The notes under the pieces: generated by a model
What the model saw: only the letters and a program-made list of their open reading frames with translations
Databases searched by the model: none
What the model was told of the DNA's origin: nothing
Assembly (NCBI GenBank): GCA_964403015.1
Contig: CAYOEJ010000037.1
Location: 1-16,599 of the forward strand
Direction: 5' to 3'
Source: CAYOEJ01 sp964403015
Lineage (GTDB): Bacteria; Actinomycetota; Actinomycetes; Actinomycetales; Actinomycetaceae
DNA length: 16,599 bases
In this document: piece by piece, positions 6,591 through 12,996 of the stretch
Layout: each line of letters begins with the position of its first letter
Numbering within the stretch: position 1 is the stretch's first letter
Translations under genes and position numbers: made by a program

Positions 6591-7580
6591 ATGACTGTTT
6601 CCCCGCTGCCCGCGAAAGTTTCGAGTATCTTTGATCCGCGCGCGTGGAGGTCGGTTGACGGCTTCCCTGACTCCGACGTCACGTACCACCGCGGCGTGAA
6701 GCGTGATTTCGCCGACGACGGCACCGTCGCCTCCGAGACGGACCTTCCAGTTGTCCGAATCGCGTTTAACCGCCCCGAGGTCCGGAATGCCTTCCGTCCA
6801 GAGACCGTGGATGAGCTGTATCAGGCGATCGATCACGCGCGACTAACCGGCGAGATCGGCACCGTGATCCTGACCGGGAACGGTCCGTCCGAGAAAGACG
6901 GTGGCTGGGCATTTTGTTCCGGTGGAGACCAGCGGATCCGCGGACGCGACGGCTACCGCTACGACGGCGGAGGGGACGACCCCGAAGCCAACAAGGCCAC
7001 GCGCGACGCCATCGATCCCGCTAAGGCAGGACGTCTTCACATCTTGGAAGTTCAGCGGCTTATGCGTAATTCCGGCATGGTGTTTGTCGGCGCGATTACG
7101 GGATGGGCCACGGGCGGCGGACACTCGCTCAACGTGCTCTGTGATCTTTCGATAGCCTCCCGTGAGCATGGCCGGTTCATGCAGGTGGACGCCAACGTTG
7201 GCTCCTTCGACGGCGGCTACGGATCGGCGCTTCTCGCCCGCCAAATTGGAGATAAGCGCGCTCGCGAGATCTTTTTCTTAGCTCGGGAGTACTCCGCAGA
7301 CGACGCCGAGCGATGGGGTGTGATCAACGAGGCCGTTCCACACGCCGAGCTCGAAGAGAAGGCGCTCGAGTACGCACGCATCTTGGCGACGAAGTCTCCA
7401 CAGGCTCTTCGCATGCTCAAGTTTGCTTTCAATCTGGCCGACGACGGCATCGCCGGCCAGCAGGTATTCGCCGGAGAGGCCACCCGTTTGGCTTACATGA
7501 CCGAGGAGGCCCAAGAAGGCCGCGACGCATTCCTTGAAAAGCGTTCTCCGGATTGGTCCACCTTCCCGTTCTATGCCTGA
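6591..7580 (+). CDS. menB: 1,4-Dihydroxy-2-naphthoyl-CoA synthase MenB
   Basis: Crotonase-fold enzyme that closes the second ring of o-succinylbenzoyl-CoA to give DHNA-CoA. The product is 329 residues from ATG 6591. Near-signature blocks: FNRPEVRNAFRP (59-70), LTGNGPSEKDGGWAFCSGGD (94-113, oxyanion-hole loop), TGWATGGGHSLNVLCDL (170-186) and QVDANVGSFDGGYGSA (198-213). The latter keeps the Asp (200), Ser (205) and Asp (207) of the mycobacterial-type active site. It ends in the typical RSPDWSTFPFYA tail (318-329). An open frame upstream to 6558 adds eleven residues that overlap the menC start and are rejected. It is the first gene of a menB-menE-menA operon. Confidence 0.97.
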   Translation: MTVSPLPAKVSSIFDPRAWRSVDGFPDSDVTYHRGVKRDFADDGTVASETDLPVVRIAFNRPEVRNAFRPETVDELYQAIDHARLTGEIGTVILTGNGPSEKDGGWAFCSGGDQRIRGRDGYRYDGGGDDPEANKATRDAIDPAKAGRLHILEVQRLMRNSGMVFVGAITGWATGGGHSLNVLCDLSIASREHGRFMQVDANVGSFDGGYGSALLARQIGDKRAREIFFLAREYSADDAERWGVINEAVPHAELEEKALEYARILATKSPQALRMLKFAFNLADDGIAGQQVFAGEATRLAYMTEEAQEGRDAFLEKRSPDWSTFPFYA

Positions 7581-7635
7581 GCAAGCGATCACACCCCAAC
7601 GCCCGTCATCGATCACGGCGGCTGTGATTCCGTGA
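7573..7635 (+). other. Tiny overlapping ORF (20 codons) linking menB and menE
   Basis: Starting at ATG 7573 within the last codons of menB, a 20-residue frame (MPEQAITPQRPSSITAAVIP) runs through the intergenic gap and stops at TGA 7633-7635, overlapping the menE GTG in a GTGA. Such overlaps are used for translational coupling. No SD precedes the ATG, so it may be fortuitous, or it may mark the true menE N-terminus with a frame change. Confidence 0.25.
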
Positions 7636-8816
7636 CGCTTTACGGTTCTCCCAAGGTCGTTCAATGCTTGGCTGGCTTCCTGCCTAGGCTCACAGAAGAG
7701 GTAGTGGAGTCCCTAGAAATGCACCGATCCGGTGAGACTCCCCTACCCATCTTTGTGGTGGGCCCAGAGGTGGACCCGCAAGCTGCAGCCGCCGAAGCCC
7801 AAGAGCTTGGCTATCCCGAATCAAGCGCTGTCCTGATGCGCACCTCCGGGTCAACTACCGGGACCGGCAAAATCGTGGCCCACAGCTGGGATTCACTTAT
7901 TGCCTCCGCAACGGCCACCCACGCATTCATGGGCGGGCCAGGCGTGTGGGCGAGTGACCTTCCACTCCACCACATCGCCGGATTTCAAACAGTTGTGCGT
8001 TCGGTCCTCGCCGGGCTGACACCAATTAGTTTCAATCTGAAAGATCCGACGGATGTGCGCCGAAGGCTCGCGGGTGCCGGTGAGGAGCGAATTTACGTTT
8101 CCCTCGTCCCAACTCAGCTGCTCCGAGTCCTCGAATCTCCCTCGCTTATCGAGTGCCTCCACCATGCGACCTTCCTCGTAGGAGGCGCCGGAACCGCAGG
8201 TGCCCTTCTCGAGCGTGCACGCGAGGCGGGTCTGAAGGTCGTGACGTCCTACGGTATGACGGAAACGGGCGGCGGTTGCTTCTACGACGGTCTACCGATC
8301 GGTGACACCGAGGTGCTTCTACATGATGGCCGGGTAAGTATTCGCGGATCGGTGGTGGCACTCGGCTACCTCGGCGACGCGGATCCTGACGCCTTTGCCA
8401 GCGATGAAACAGTGCGTATTCACCGCACGCAAGACGCTGGTCAGATCAGCAACGGCCGCCTGAGCATCCTCGGCCGCATCGACGACGCCATCACCACAGG
8501 CGGCCTCACCGTCATGCCGCGACTCATCGAGGACGCGACGGTGCGTGCCACGGGAGCTGACGCCGTCGTCGTCGGAATCCCAGACGAGAACTGGGGTGAA
8601 GCGGTGGTGGCCGTGCTCGATAGGCCGGTTGACCAGAGAGCCTTACGAAGCGCCATCAAGACGGAGTTGGGTGCCGGATGGGCACCCACGTACGTCGTGG
8701 AATTGGGCGAGCTGGCCGAGTTCGACGGGTGGGGTAAAACGTGGCCGATAACATCGTCGGGGAAGGTCAATCGGCGCGAGTTGGCGCGAGCCGTGCGCGT
8801 ATACTTCCAGCGTTAG
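7632..8816 (+). CDS. menE: o-Succinylbenzoate-CoA ligase MenE, GTG start
   Basis: Activates o-succinylbenzoate with ATP and attaches CoA (ANL superfamily), feeding MenB. The product is 394 residues. Core motifs: P-loop TSGSTTGTGK (71-80), PLHHIAGFQTVVRS (111-124), A5 SYGMTETGGG (206-215), an A7-like HRTQDAGQ (264-271, with Asp268 for the ribose but Gln where Gly is usual), hinge GRIDDAITTGG (281-291), and the C-terminal SSGKVNRRE with Lys378 as the expected adenylation lysine. The GTG start at 7632 has only a weak GGCGG upstream. The first 40 or so residues are not conserved, so the start is the least certain part. The gap to menB is 51 bp and to menA 10 bp, so all three are probably co-transcribed. 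Confidence 0.93.
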   Translation: MTLYGSPKVVQCLAGFLPRLTEEVVESLEMHRSGETPLPIFVVGPEVDPQAAAAEAQELGYPESSAVLMRTSGSTTGTGKIVAHSWDSLIASATATHAFMGGPGVWASDLPLHHIAGFQTVVRSVLAGLTPISFNLKDPTDVRRRLAGAGEERIYVSLVPTQLLRVLESPSLIECLHHATFLVGGAGTAGALLERAREAGLKVVTSYGMTETGGGCFYDGLPIGDTEVLLHDGRVSIRGSVVALGYLGDADPDAFASDETVRIHRTQDAGQISNGRLSILGRIDDAITTGGLTVMPRLIEDATVRATGADAVVVGIPDENWGEAVVAVLDRPVDQRALRSAIKTELGAGWAPTYVVELGELAEFDGWGKTWPITSSGKVNRRELARAVRVYFQR

Positions 8817-8826
8817 GAAGGTCGGT

Positions 8827-9699
8827 ATGGCAACAGTTAATGATTGGCTTGAGGGCGCCCGCATTCGGACGCTACCCGCAGCCGTAGCACCCGTGATCAT
8901 CGGCGCTGGCATCGCAATCGACGAAGGCGGCTTTTCCTGGGTACGTACTATTCTTGCCGCCACGGTCGCGCTCGCGTTTCAGATCGGCGTGAACTTCTCT
9001 AATGACTATTCCGACGGCGTTCGCGGTACCGACGACGTCCGCACCGGTCCCCCGCGGCTTACCGGCGGCGGCAAGGTCTCACCGAAGATTGTCAAGCTCA
9101 CCGCCTTTGGTTTCTTCGGTCTCGCCTGCGTGGCTGGCCTCATCCTCGTTGCTCTCAGTGGCGCATGGTGGCTGCTCGGCGTGGGCGCGGCTGCAGTTCT
9201 CGCGGCTTGGTTCTACACCGGCGGAAAGAATCCCTACGGCTACATGGGCTTGGGCGAAGTGTTTGTGCTCGTGTTCTTTGGTTACATGGCTACGGTTGGG
9301 ACCGTCTACACGCAAACCGGTACCGCGCCGTGGGAGTCTTGGGTGGCAGCAACCGGCGTTGGCCTGATCGCCTGCGCGCTACTGATGATCAACAACATCC
9401 GTGACATCCCCACCGATTCGATCACGGGCAAGCGCACGCTTGCCGTACGTCTGGGCGATCGGCGAGCACGCGTGGCATACGTGGCGATGATGGTGATTCC
9501 GCTCGTCCTCGCAGCAGTTATCGCGGCCCTTGGGCACCCGTGGGTGCTCCTCGCCCTCGTCTTGGCCGCGCCCGTTTATCAGGTGTCGCGCACAGTCCTG
9601 GGTGGCGCAACCGGCCTCGCACTCATTCCCGTCCTGCGCAATACCGGACTCATCGAGCTCGGATACGCCATCGCGTTGCTGATTGGGTTTGCGCTGTAG
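8827..9699 (+). CDS. menA: 1,4-Dihydroxy-2-naphthoate polyprenyltransferase MenA
   Basis: Integral membrane UbiA-family enzyme that attaches the polyprenyl chain to DHNA, giving demethylmenaquinone. The 290 residues contain the first Asp-rich prenyl-diphosphate motif NFSNDYSDGVRGTDD (56-70) and the second, NNIRDIPTDSITGKRTLA (189-206). About eight hydrophobic helices are visible, including 39-57, 92-110, 112-130, 141-160, 171-190, 217-235, 238-256 and 275-290. AGGAAGG (8815-8821) overlaps the menE stop codon and lies five bases before the ATG, so this start is secure and the gene is tightly coupled to menE. It converges with the permease gene, leaving 37 bp with no clear terminator. Confidence 0.96.
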   Translation: MATVNDWLEGARIRTLPAAVAPVIIGAGIAIDEGGFSWVRTILAATVALAFQIGVNFSNDYSDGVRGTDDVRTGPPRLTGGGKVSPKIVKLTAFGFFGLACVAGLILVALSGAWWLLGVGAAAVLAAWFYTGGKNPYGYMGLGEVFVLVFFGYMATVGTVYTQTGTAPWESWVAATGVGLIACALLMINNIRDIPTDSITGKRTLAVRLGDRRARVAYVAMMVIPLVLAAVIAALGHPWVLLALVLAAPVYQVSRTVLGGATGLALIPVLRNTGLIELGYAIALLIGFAL

Positions 9700-9736
9700 C
9701 TACTGCGCTGCACATTAAGCCGGGCCTTGCCGCTTT

Positions 9737-10513
9737 CTAGAATACCTGCCAGCTAATTCGCACAATCAGTCCGAATACAACGATGAGCAATACGATTCTG
9801 ATGAATCGGGCTCCCGCTCTCAGTGCGGTTCGCGCGCCGACAATTCCACCGGCGGCATTTGCCAGAGCCATGAGGATGGCCGGCCCCCAAAGTACTGCCC
9901 CAACGGGAATAAAAATGAGTAGGCTACCAAGGTTCGTTGCCACGTTGACCGTCTTTGCGTGAGCGCTCGCACCGAGGAAGTCGAAGCCGATCAACGTCAC
10001 CAACGCCACCACCAAGAAGGTGCCGGTCCCAGGCCCCACAAGACCGTCGTAGAAGCCGATACCAGCGCCTGCCATCCCGGCCAGCACCAGCTCACGCCCC
10101 TTGGAATGCCTGCGGTTCTCGCTTTGGCCCACAGACCGTCGAAAGGTGACGAACAGGCCGGTTGCCACCAGCGCGGCGAGAACAATCGGCAAGAAGACAT
10201 CGGTGGGCAGGCGTGTAGCCAGCCATGAACCACCGGCGGCGCCAACGAGCGCTACCGGAGCCATGAGTGCGAGCAGCCGCCAATCGATTTGATACCTGCG
10301 CGCGTAGGTCACTGCGCTCGCGGTGGTTCCGAAGATTCCGGCAACCTTGTTCGTTCCGAGCGCTGCAACCGGATTAATACCGGGGACAAGGAGAAGCGCT
10401 GGGAGCTGCAGCAGCCCACCACCGCCCACCACGGCGTCGACCCAGCCAGCAGCAAACGCTACAACAACCAAAGCCGCGAGCATACCGGGCTCGATCACGC
10501 CGAAATCGATCAT
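9737..10513 (-). CDS. TauE/SafE (DUF81) family membrane permease
   Basis: A probable transporter or exporter of small anions. The family is linked to sulfonate, sulfite or sulfoacetate movement, but the substrate cannot be read here. The 258 residues form about eight membrane helices in two related halves: GWVDAVVGGGGLLQLPALL (23-41) with ALGTNKVAGIFGTTAS (51-66), and GFYDGLVGPGTGTFLVVAL (153-171) with GASAHAKTVNVATNLGSL (181-198). This internal duplication is typical of the family. A basic loop (about 124-140) separates the halves. TAGCGT (minus strand, plus 10521-10526) lies seven bases before the ATG and there is no SD, suggesting a leaderless start. It is divergent from the PLDc_N gene across 160 bp. 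Confidence 0.9.
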   Translation of the reverse strand: MIDFGVIEPGMLAALVVVAFAAGWVDAVVGGGGLLQLPALLLVPGINPVAALGTNKVAGIFGTTASAVTYARRYQIDWRLLALMAPVALVGAAGGSWLATRLPTDVFLPIVLAALVATGLFVTFRRSVGQSENRRHSKGRELVLAGMAGAGIGFYDGLVGPGTGTFLVVALVTLIGFDFLGASAHAKTVNVATNLGSLLIFIPVGAVLWGPAILMALANAAGGIVGARTALRAGARFIRIVLLIVVFGLIVRISWQVF

Positions 10514-10520
10514 GGCTCAT

Positions 10521-10526
10521 ACGCTA
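10521..10526 (-). promoter_or_regulatory. Candidate -10 of the TauE/SafE gene
   Basis: TAGCGT on the minus strand ends seven bases before the ATG, the same geometry as at other starts in this window that lack an SD. No -35 is claimed. Confidence 0.3.
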
Positions 10527-10660
10527 ACACCAGCGTGGTCCTCCACCGAAGAGAATCCAGCGCGCTACTATGATCTCCTCGAACACTCAAGGGTGGCACA
10601 ATCCACGTTGTTACTTCCGCGCTCAGGGAACCTAAGGGTGTTATCGAAGGCCATTTCAAC

Positions 10661-10666
10661 TAAGGT
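10661..10666 (+). promoter_or_regulatory. Candidate -10 of the PLDc_N gene
   Basis: TAAGGT ends seven bases before the GTG at 10674. The same bases include AAGG, which could instead act as a weak ribosome site eight bases or more away, so the reading is ambiguous. Confidence 0.3.
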
Positions 10667-10673
10667 AGAAAGC

Positions 10674-11108
10674 GTGAGAGTAGCAATTGTCATCTTCGTT
10701 GTAGCGCTAACCATCTTTGCGCTCATTGACTGCGCCCGGACGTCGAAAATGCCGTCCAAAATTTCCAAACCAGCATGGCTTGCTCTCATCTTCTTGCTGC
10801 CCGTGTTGGGCCCCTTGCTCTGGCTCTACTTCAAGAATCAGTCGATATTTGCTTCGGGAAAGACCGTCACACCCGATGCCATGATGGACAGGTTTAAGTT
10901 CCCCGGTGGCCAGAAGAAGCCGAAGGGGCCACTAGCACCTGACGACGATCCTGAGTTCCTCGCACGCCTCGAGGCCCAGAACCGACGCCGCGCTTACGAG
11001 CAGAAGCGACGCGAAGAGGAGGGCCTGACCGCCGACGAGCTCGATCAGAACGACAACCTGCGAGAAGAAGATGAGGACGACGGCGGTCTCTACGGCGGCC
11101 GGCGCTAA
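10674..11108 (+). CDS. PLDc_N-domain small membrane protein
   Basis: A 144-residue protein with two membrane helices (about 2-20 and 34-53). The intervening DCARTSKMPSKISKPAWLA turn and the following LLPVLGPLLWLYFK are typical of the PLDc_N (phospholipase D-nuclease N-terminal-like) family, best known from cardiolipin synthase N-termini. No HKD catalytic motif is present, so this is the stand-alone form common in actinobacteria, function unknown. The C-terminal 90 residues are highly charged and acidic at the end (REEDEDDGG). The frame is open further upstream to 10323, but that part is antisense to the permease gene. GTG 10674 directly precedes the first helix. The stop overlaps the last bases of the convergent phosphatase gene. 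Confidence 0.8.
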   Translation: MRVAIVIFVVALTIFALIDCARTSKMPSKISKPAWLALIFLLPVLGPLLWLYFKNQSIFASGKTVTPDAMMDRFKFPGGQKKPKGPLAPDDDPEFLARLEAQNRRRAYEQKRREEEGLTADELDQNDNLREEDEDDGGLYGGRR

Positions 11109-11779
11109 GCCCTCGATTTCTTCTTGGCTTCCGCTTCCGACGTTCCCGGAACCATATCGGTTGCCTGCTTGAGAAGATCGCCCACGGGCTCCCAGTAATC
11201 GAGTGCAAGGAGTTGCTTATCTGCAAAGGTGAGCGAAGTGACCGATGCGAGTGAGCATTCACGCTTGCGCGGATCGTGTGCCAGCGGAAGACGTTCGATA
11301 AACCGTCGCATCGTCCAGATGGGTAGCTGGTGAGAGACGAGTACGGCCTCGCCTCCATAGGCGAGGTCGATAGCGTCGCCGATGGCTGCGGACATACGCT
11401 TAACGACGTCGGTATAGGGCTCTCCCCACGACGGCTCTAGCGGGTTTGTGTACCACGACCAGTAGCGCGGGTGGGCGAGGATCATACGGTTTTGGTTGAC
11501 CTGGACGCCTTCGAACTTGTTATCAGCTTCGATCAGCCGCTCATCAGTGCGAATGTCATGGCCGAAGAGTTCTGCCGTTGGCGTCCCGGTCTCGACCGCG
11601 CGCTCAAGCGGGGAGGTAATTACCGCGCGGACGTCATGGTCGGAGAATGCCTCAGCGACACCCTCCGCCATAGTTTTTCCGAGCTCGCTCAGGTGAAAAC
11701 CGTCGCGGCGCCCATAGAGTACGCCCTCGGGATTGTGGACTTCGCCGTGGCGAACAAGGTGAACCGTTGTTAATTCCAT
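11105..11779 (-). CDS. Histidine phosphatase (phosphoglycerate mutase-like) family protein
   Basis: A 224-residue enzyme of the histidine phosphatase superfamily, which forms a phosphohistidine intermediate. Visible: HLVRHGE (7-13) with the nucleophile His11 and Arg10, TSPLERAVET (55-64) with the phosphate-binding Arg60, and VSHQLPIW (148-155) with the second catalytic His150. The substrate is unknown: broad phosphatase, or phosphoglycerate- or sugar-phosphate-type. It lies 21 bp after the MarR gene on the same strand and is probably co-transcribed. GGGGA just before the ATG is too close to be an ideal ribosome site. Its stop overlaps by four bases with the stop of the convergent PLDc_N gene. 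Confidence 0.88.
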   Translation of the reverse strand: MELTTVHLVRHGEVHNPEGVLYGRRDGFHLSELGKTMAEGVAEAFSDHDVRAVITSPLERAVETGTPTAELFGHDIRTDERLIEADNKFEGVQVNQNRMILAHPRYWSWYTNPLEPSWGEPYTDVVKRMSAAIGDAIDLAYGGEAVLVSHQLPIWTMRRFIERLPLAHDPRKRECSLASVTSLTFADKQLLALDYWEPVGDLLKQATDMVPGTSEAEAKKKSRA

Positions 11780-11800
11780 GTCCCCAAGCTTGCCACAGCG

Positions 11801-12259
11801 CTAGTCAGTTACCGGCCTCTCGTTCACGAGTTTCGCACAAATGCGGCCAAACTCAATAAATTCATCCCGGTCGAGGAGATCCACAAGGTGGCGGCGCACG
11901 GAGTCAACATGGTTGGGCGCGCTCTGAGTGAGCTTCTCGTAGCCCTTATCGGTGAGCAAGCAGTTAATTCCGCGGCGATCATCGGAGCACTGGAAACGTT
12001 CCACGAAGCCCTCACGCTCGAGTCGGTTAACCGTATGCGTGAGTCGCGAGCGCGAATGGACGAGGTCGTTGGCGAGATTGGACATGCGCTCTTGACGGCC
12101 GGGGACCTCTGATAGACGCACCAGCACCTCGTACTCGTGCAACGTAAGATGGTTATCTTGCGTCATGTCGTGATTGACAGCCTCGATGATGAGCGCGTGG
12201 CCACGCAGGAATGATCGCCAAGCCTGTTGTTCCTCGTTGTCGAGCCAATTCACGTCCAT
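11801..12259 (-). CDS. MarR-family transcriptional regulator
   Basis: A 152-residue winged-helix repressor of MarR type. It has an N-terminal helix with WRSFLRGHALI, a DNA-binding core MSNLANDLVHSRSRLTHTV (59-77) with the recognition helix, NRLEREGFVER (78-88), and a wing with the characteristic DDRRG (93-97) followed by LLTDKGYEKL (101-110). The start is fixed by a strong GGAGGGGG (plus strand 12268-12275) eight bases before the ATG at 12257-12259; the longer open frame to 12364 crosses the promoter and terminator and is rejected. A perfect TATAAT -10 lies upstream. The ligand is unknown. Likely targets are itself and the phosphatase gene 21 bp downstream. Confidence 0.9.
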   Translation of the reverse strand: MDVNWLDNEEQQAWRSFLRGHALIIEAVNHDMTQDNHLTLHEYEVLVRLSEVPGRQERMSNLANDLVHSRSRLTHTVNRLEREGFVERFQCSDDRRGINCLLTDKGYEKLTQSAPNHVDSVRRHLVDLLDRDEFIEFGRICAKLVNERPVTD

Positions 12260-12298
12260 GGTATTCGCCCCCTCCAGCATAAAGTTGAAAATTTGATT

Positions 12299-12304
12299 AT
12301 TATA
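12299..12304 (-). promoter_or_regulatory. marR -10 box (TATAAT)
   Basis: A perfect TATAAT on the minus strand gives a predicted transcript start near 12291 and a leader of about 30 bases carrying the strong SD. At 17 bp spacing the -35 is only TTTCTG, which overlaps the U tract of the preceding terminator. Confidence 0.6.
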
Positions 12305-12321
12305 TCGTCTCACAATTTGCG

Positions 12322-12356
12322 CAGAAAATAAATCGAGGGCCACGTGGGCCCTCGAT
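12322..12356 (-). terminator. Rho-independent terminator after the bS22-like gene
   Basis: Perfect 10-bp stem, plus strand ATCGAGGGCC (12332-12341) and GGCCCTCGAT (12347-12356) with a 5-base loop. On the minus strand it is followed by TTATTTTCT. It begins 12 bases after the stop of the 32-residue gene, so it ends the HTH/bS22 transcript and insulates marR. Confidence 0.85.
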
Positions 12357-12367
12357 AAAATCACAGG

Positions 12368-12466
12368 TCACTTCTTGTTGCGACGCTGGTGACGAGTCTT
12401 GCGAAGCAGTTTGCGGTGCTTCTTCTTGGACATGCGCTTGCGGCGCTTCTTAACGACGGAACCCAC
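12368..12466 (-). CDS. bS22-like 32-residue basic ribosomal protein (AURKAIP1/COX24 domain)
   Basis: A tiny, extremely basic protein of 32 residues (MGSVVKKRRKRMSKKKHRKL, then LRKTRHQRRNKK). It is almost identical in pattern to the actinobacterial small-subunit protein bS22, found on mycobacterial ribosomes, and to the tail of mitochondrial AURKAIP1. It probably binds 16S rRNA near the decoding region. It starts with GTG at 12464-12466, supported by a strong GGAGG six bases upstream. It follows the HTH gene on the same strand after 73 bp, an arrangement known from mycobacteria (Rv0500A-Rv0500B). A clear terminator follows. It is easily missed by gene callers because of its length. Confidence 0.92.
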   Translation of the reverse strand: MGSVVKKRRKRMSKKKHRKLLRKTRHQRRNKK

Positions 12467-12539
12467 GGGTTACCTCCGGACGTAATTGGTTCACGCGGCA
12501 CATGGCCGCTGGCTTAACAGAAGAATAATACCCCACGAA

Positions 12540-12755
12540 CTAGGAGCCTGAAACTTCGCGGTAATCCATGGATGCCCCACCGGACAGCAGCTGGTCGACT
12601 GCCGATTTGGGGACTCGGTAGGAGTTACCTACGCGTACTGCGGGCAGTTCACCAGAGTGGACCATGCGATATACCGTCATGCGCGAGACCCGCGCCATTT
12701 CGGCAACTTCGGCAACAGTAAAGAACTGCGGTGCCGATGATGGGGGCTGAGCCAT
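12540..12755 (-). CDS. Excisionase/BldC-type helix-turn-helix protein
   Basis: A 71-residue DNA-binding protein with a MerR-like helix-turn-helix: FFTVAEVAEMARVSRMTVYR (11-30), then a short wing, HSGELPAVRVGNSYRVPKSA (33-52). It resembles the stand-alone HTH proteins found next to the bS22-like gene in actinobacteria (mycobacterial Rv0500A). The family name 'excisionase' reflects fold similarity only; no integrase or attachment site is near. The ATG at 12753-12755 has a weak purine-rich upstream stretch. Target genes are unknown. It probably shares a transcript with the bS22-like gene. Confidence 0.87.
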   Translation of the reverse strand: MAQPPSSAPQFFTVAEVAEMARVSRMTVYRMVHSGELPAVRVGNSYRVPKSAVDQLLSGGASMDYREVSGS

Positions 12756-12784
12756 CTATGTTTCCGTCCTGCCACAACAGCCGG

Positions 12785-12790
12785 ATTATC
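12785..12790 (-). promoter_or_regulatory. Candidate -10 of the HTH/bS22-like operon
   Basis: GATAAT on the minus strand, about 30 bases before the HTH ATG. It lies inside a small inverted repeat, CCGGA-TTATC-TCCGG (12781-12795), which could be an operator over the promoter. The -35 is poor. Confidence 0.3.
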
Positions 12791-12900
12791 TCCGGACTTT
12801 CAACAACTAATTAGTGAAGTTATTGCGCGCAATTGGTGGCGAGATCCACAGCGGAAATTGTTTCGAAATTCGATTCAAAGCGGTGGAGGGCCAAACTGCA

Positions 12901-12981
12901 CACTCATTCCTTGTCACACCTTACCCGAGTTTCCCAATAATCACACAAAAATCTCACCACTCATTTGGTCACACGGTAAGG
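12901..12981 (+). repeat. Imperfect direct repeat with three TCACAC copies upstream of ktrB
   Basis: CACTCATTCCTTGTCACACC (from 12901) recurs as CACTCATTTGGTCACACGG (from 12958). A third TCACAC lies between them. TCACAC positions are 12914, 12941 and 12969. This may be a set of regulator binding sites; it may also be chance in a short region. Confidence 0.35.
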
Positions 12982-12996
12982 AGTAATATCGTCCCC

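Larger units (their letters stand above)
12756..12996. promoter_or_regulatory. Intergenic regulatory region between the HTH gene and ktrB
   Basis: A 241-bp divergent gap. It contains three short perfect or near-perfect dyads: CCGGATTATCTCCGG (12781-12795), ACTAATTAGT (12806-12815) and ATTGCGCGCAAT (12822-12833). Closer to ktrB come three TCACAC copies spaced 27-28 bp. TAATAT (12984-12989) lies seven bases before the ktrB ATG and is a plausible leaderless -10. The ktrB frame stays open through here to 12814, but nothing in it looks like protein. Confidence 0.4.

Noticed and set aside
6560..6724. Upstream extension of the menC frame
   Set aside because: It overlaps the start of menB and has no homology to MenC; the ATG at 6557-6559 begins the conserved part.
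10323..10673. Upstream extension of the PLDc_N frame
   Set aside because: It is antisense to the TauE/SafE permease; the first membrane helix starts right after GTG 10674.
12540..12755. HTH protein as a phage excisionase marking a mobile element
   Set aside because: No integrase, attachment repeats or phage genes nearby; the bS22 linkage points to a core actinobacterial gene.
12814..12996. Upstream extension of the ktrB frame
   Set aside because: Not protein-like, crosses palindromes and the probable promoter; ATG 12997 fits the family.
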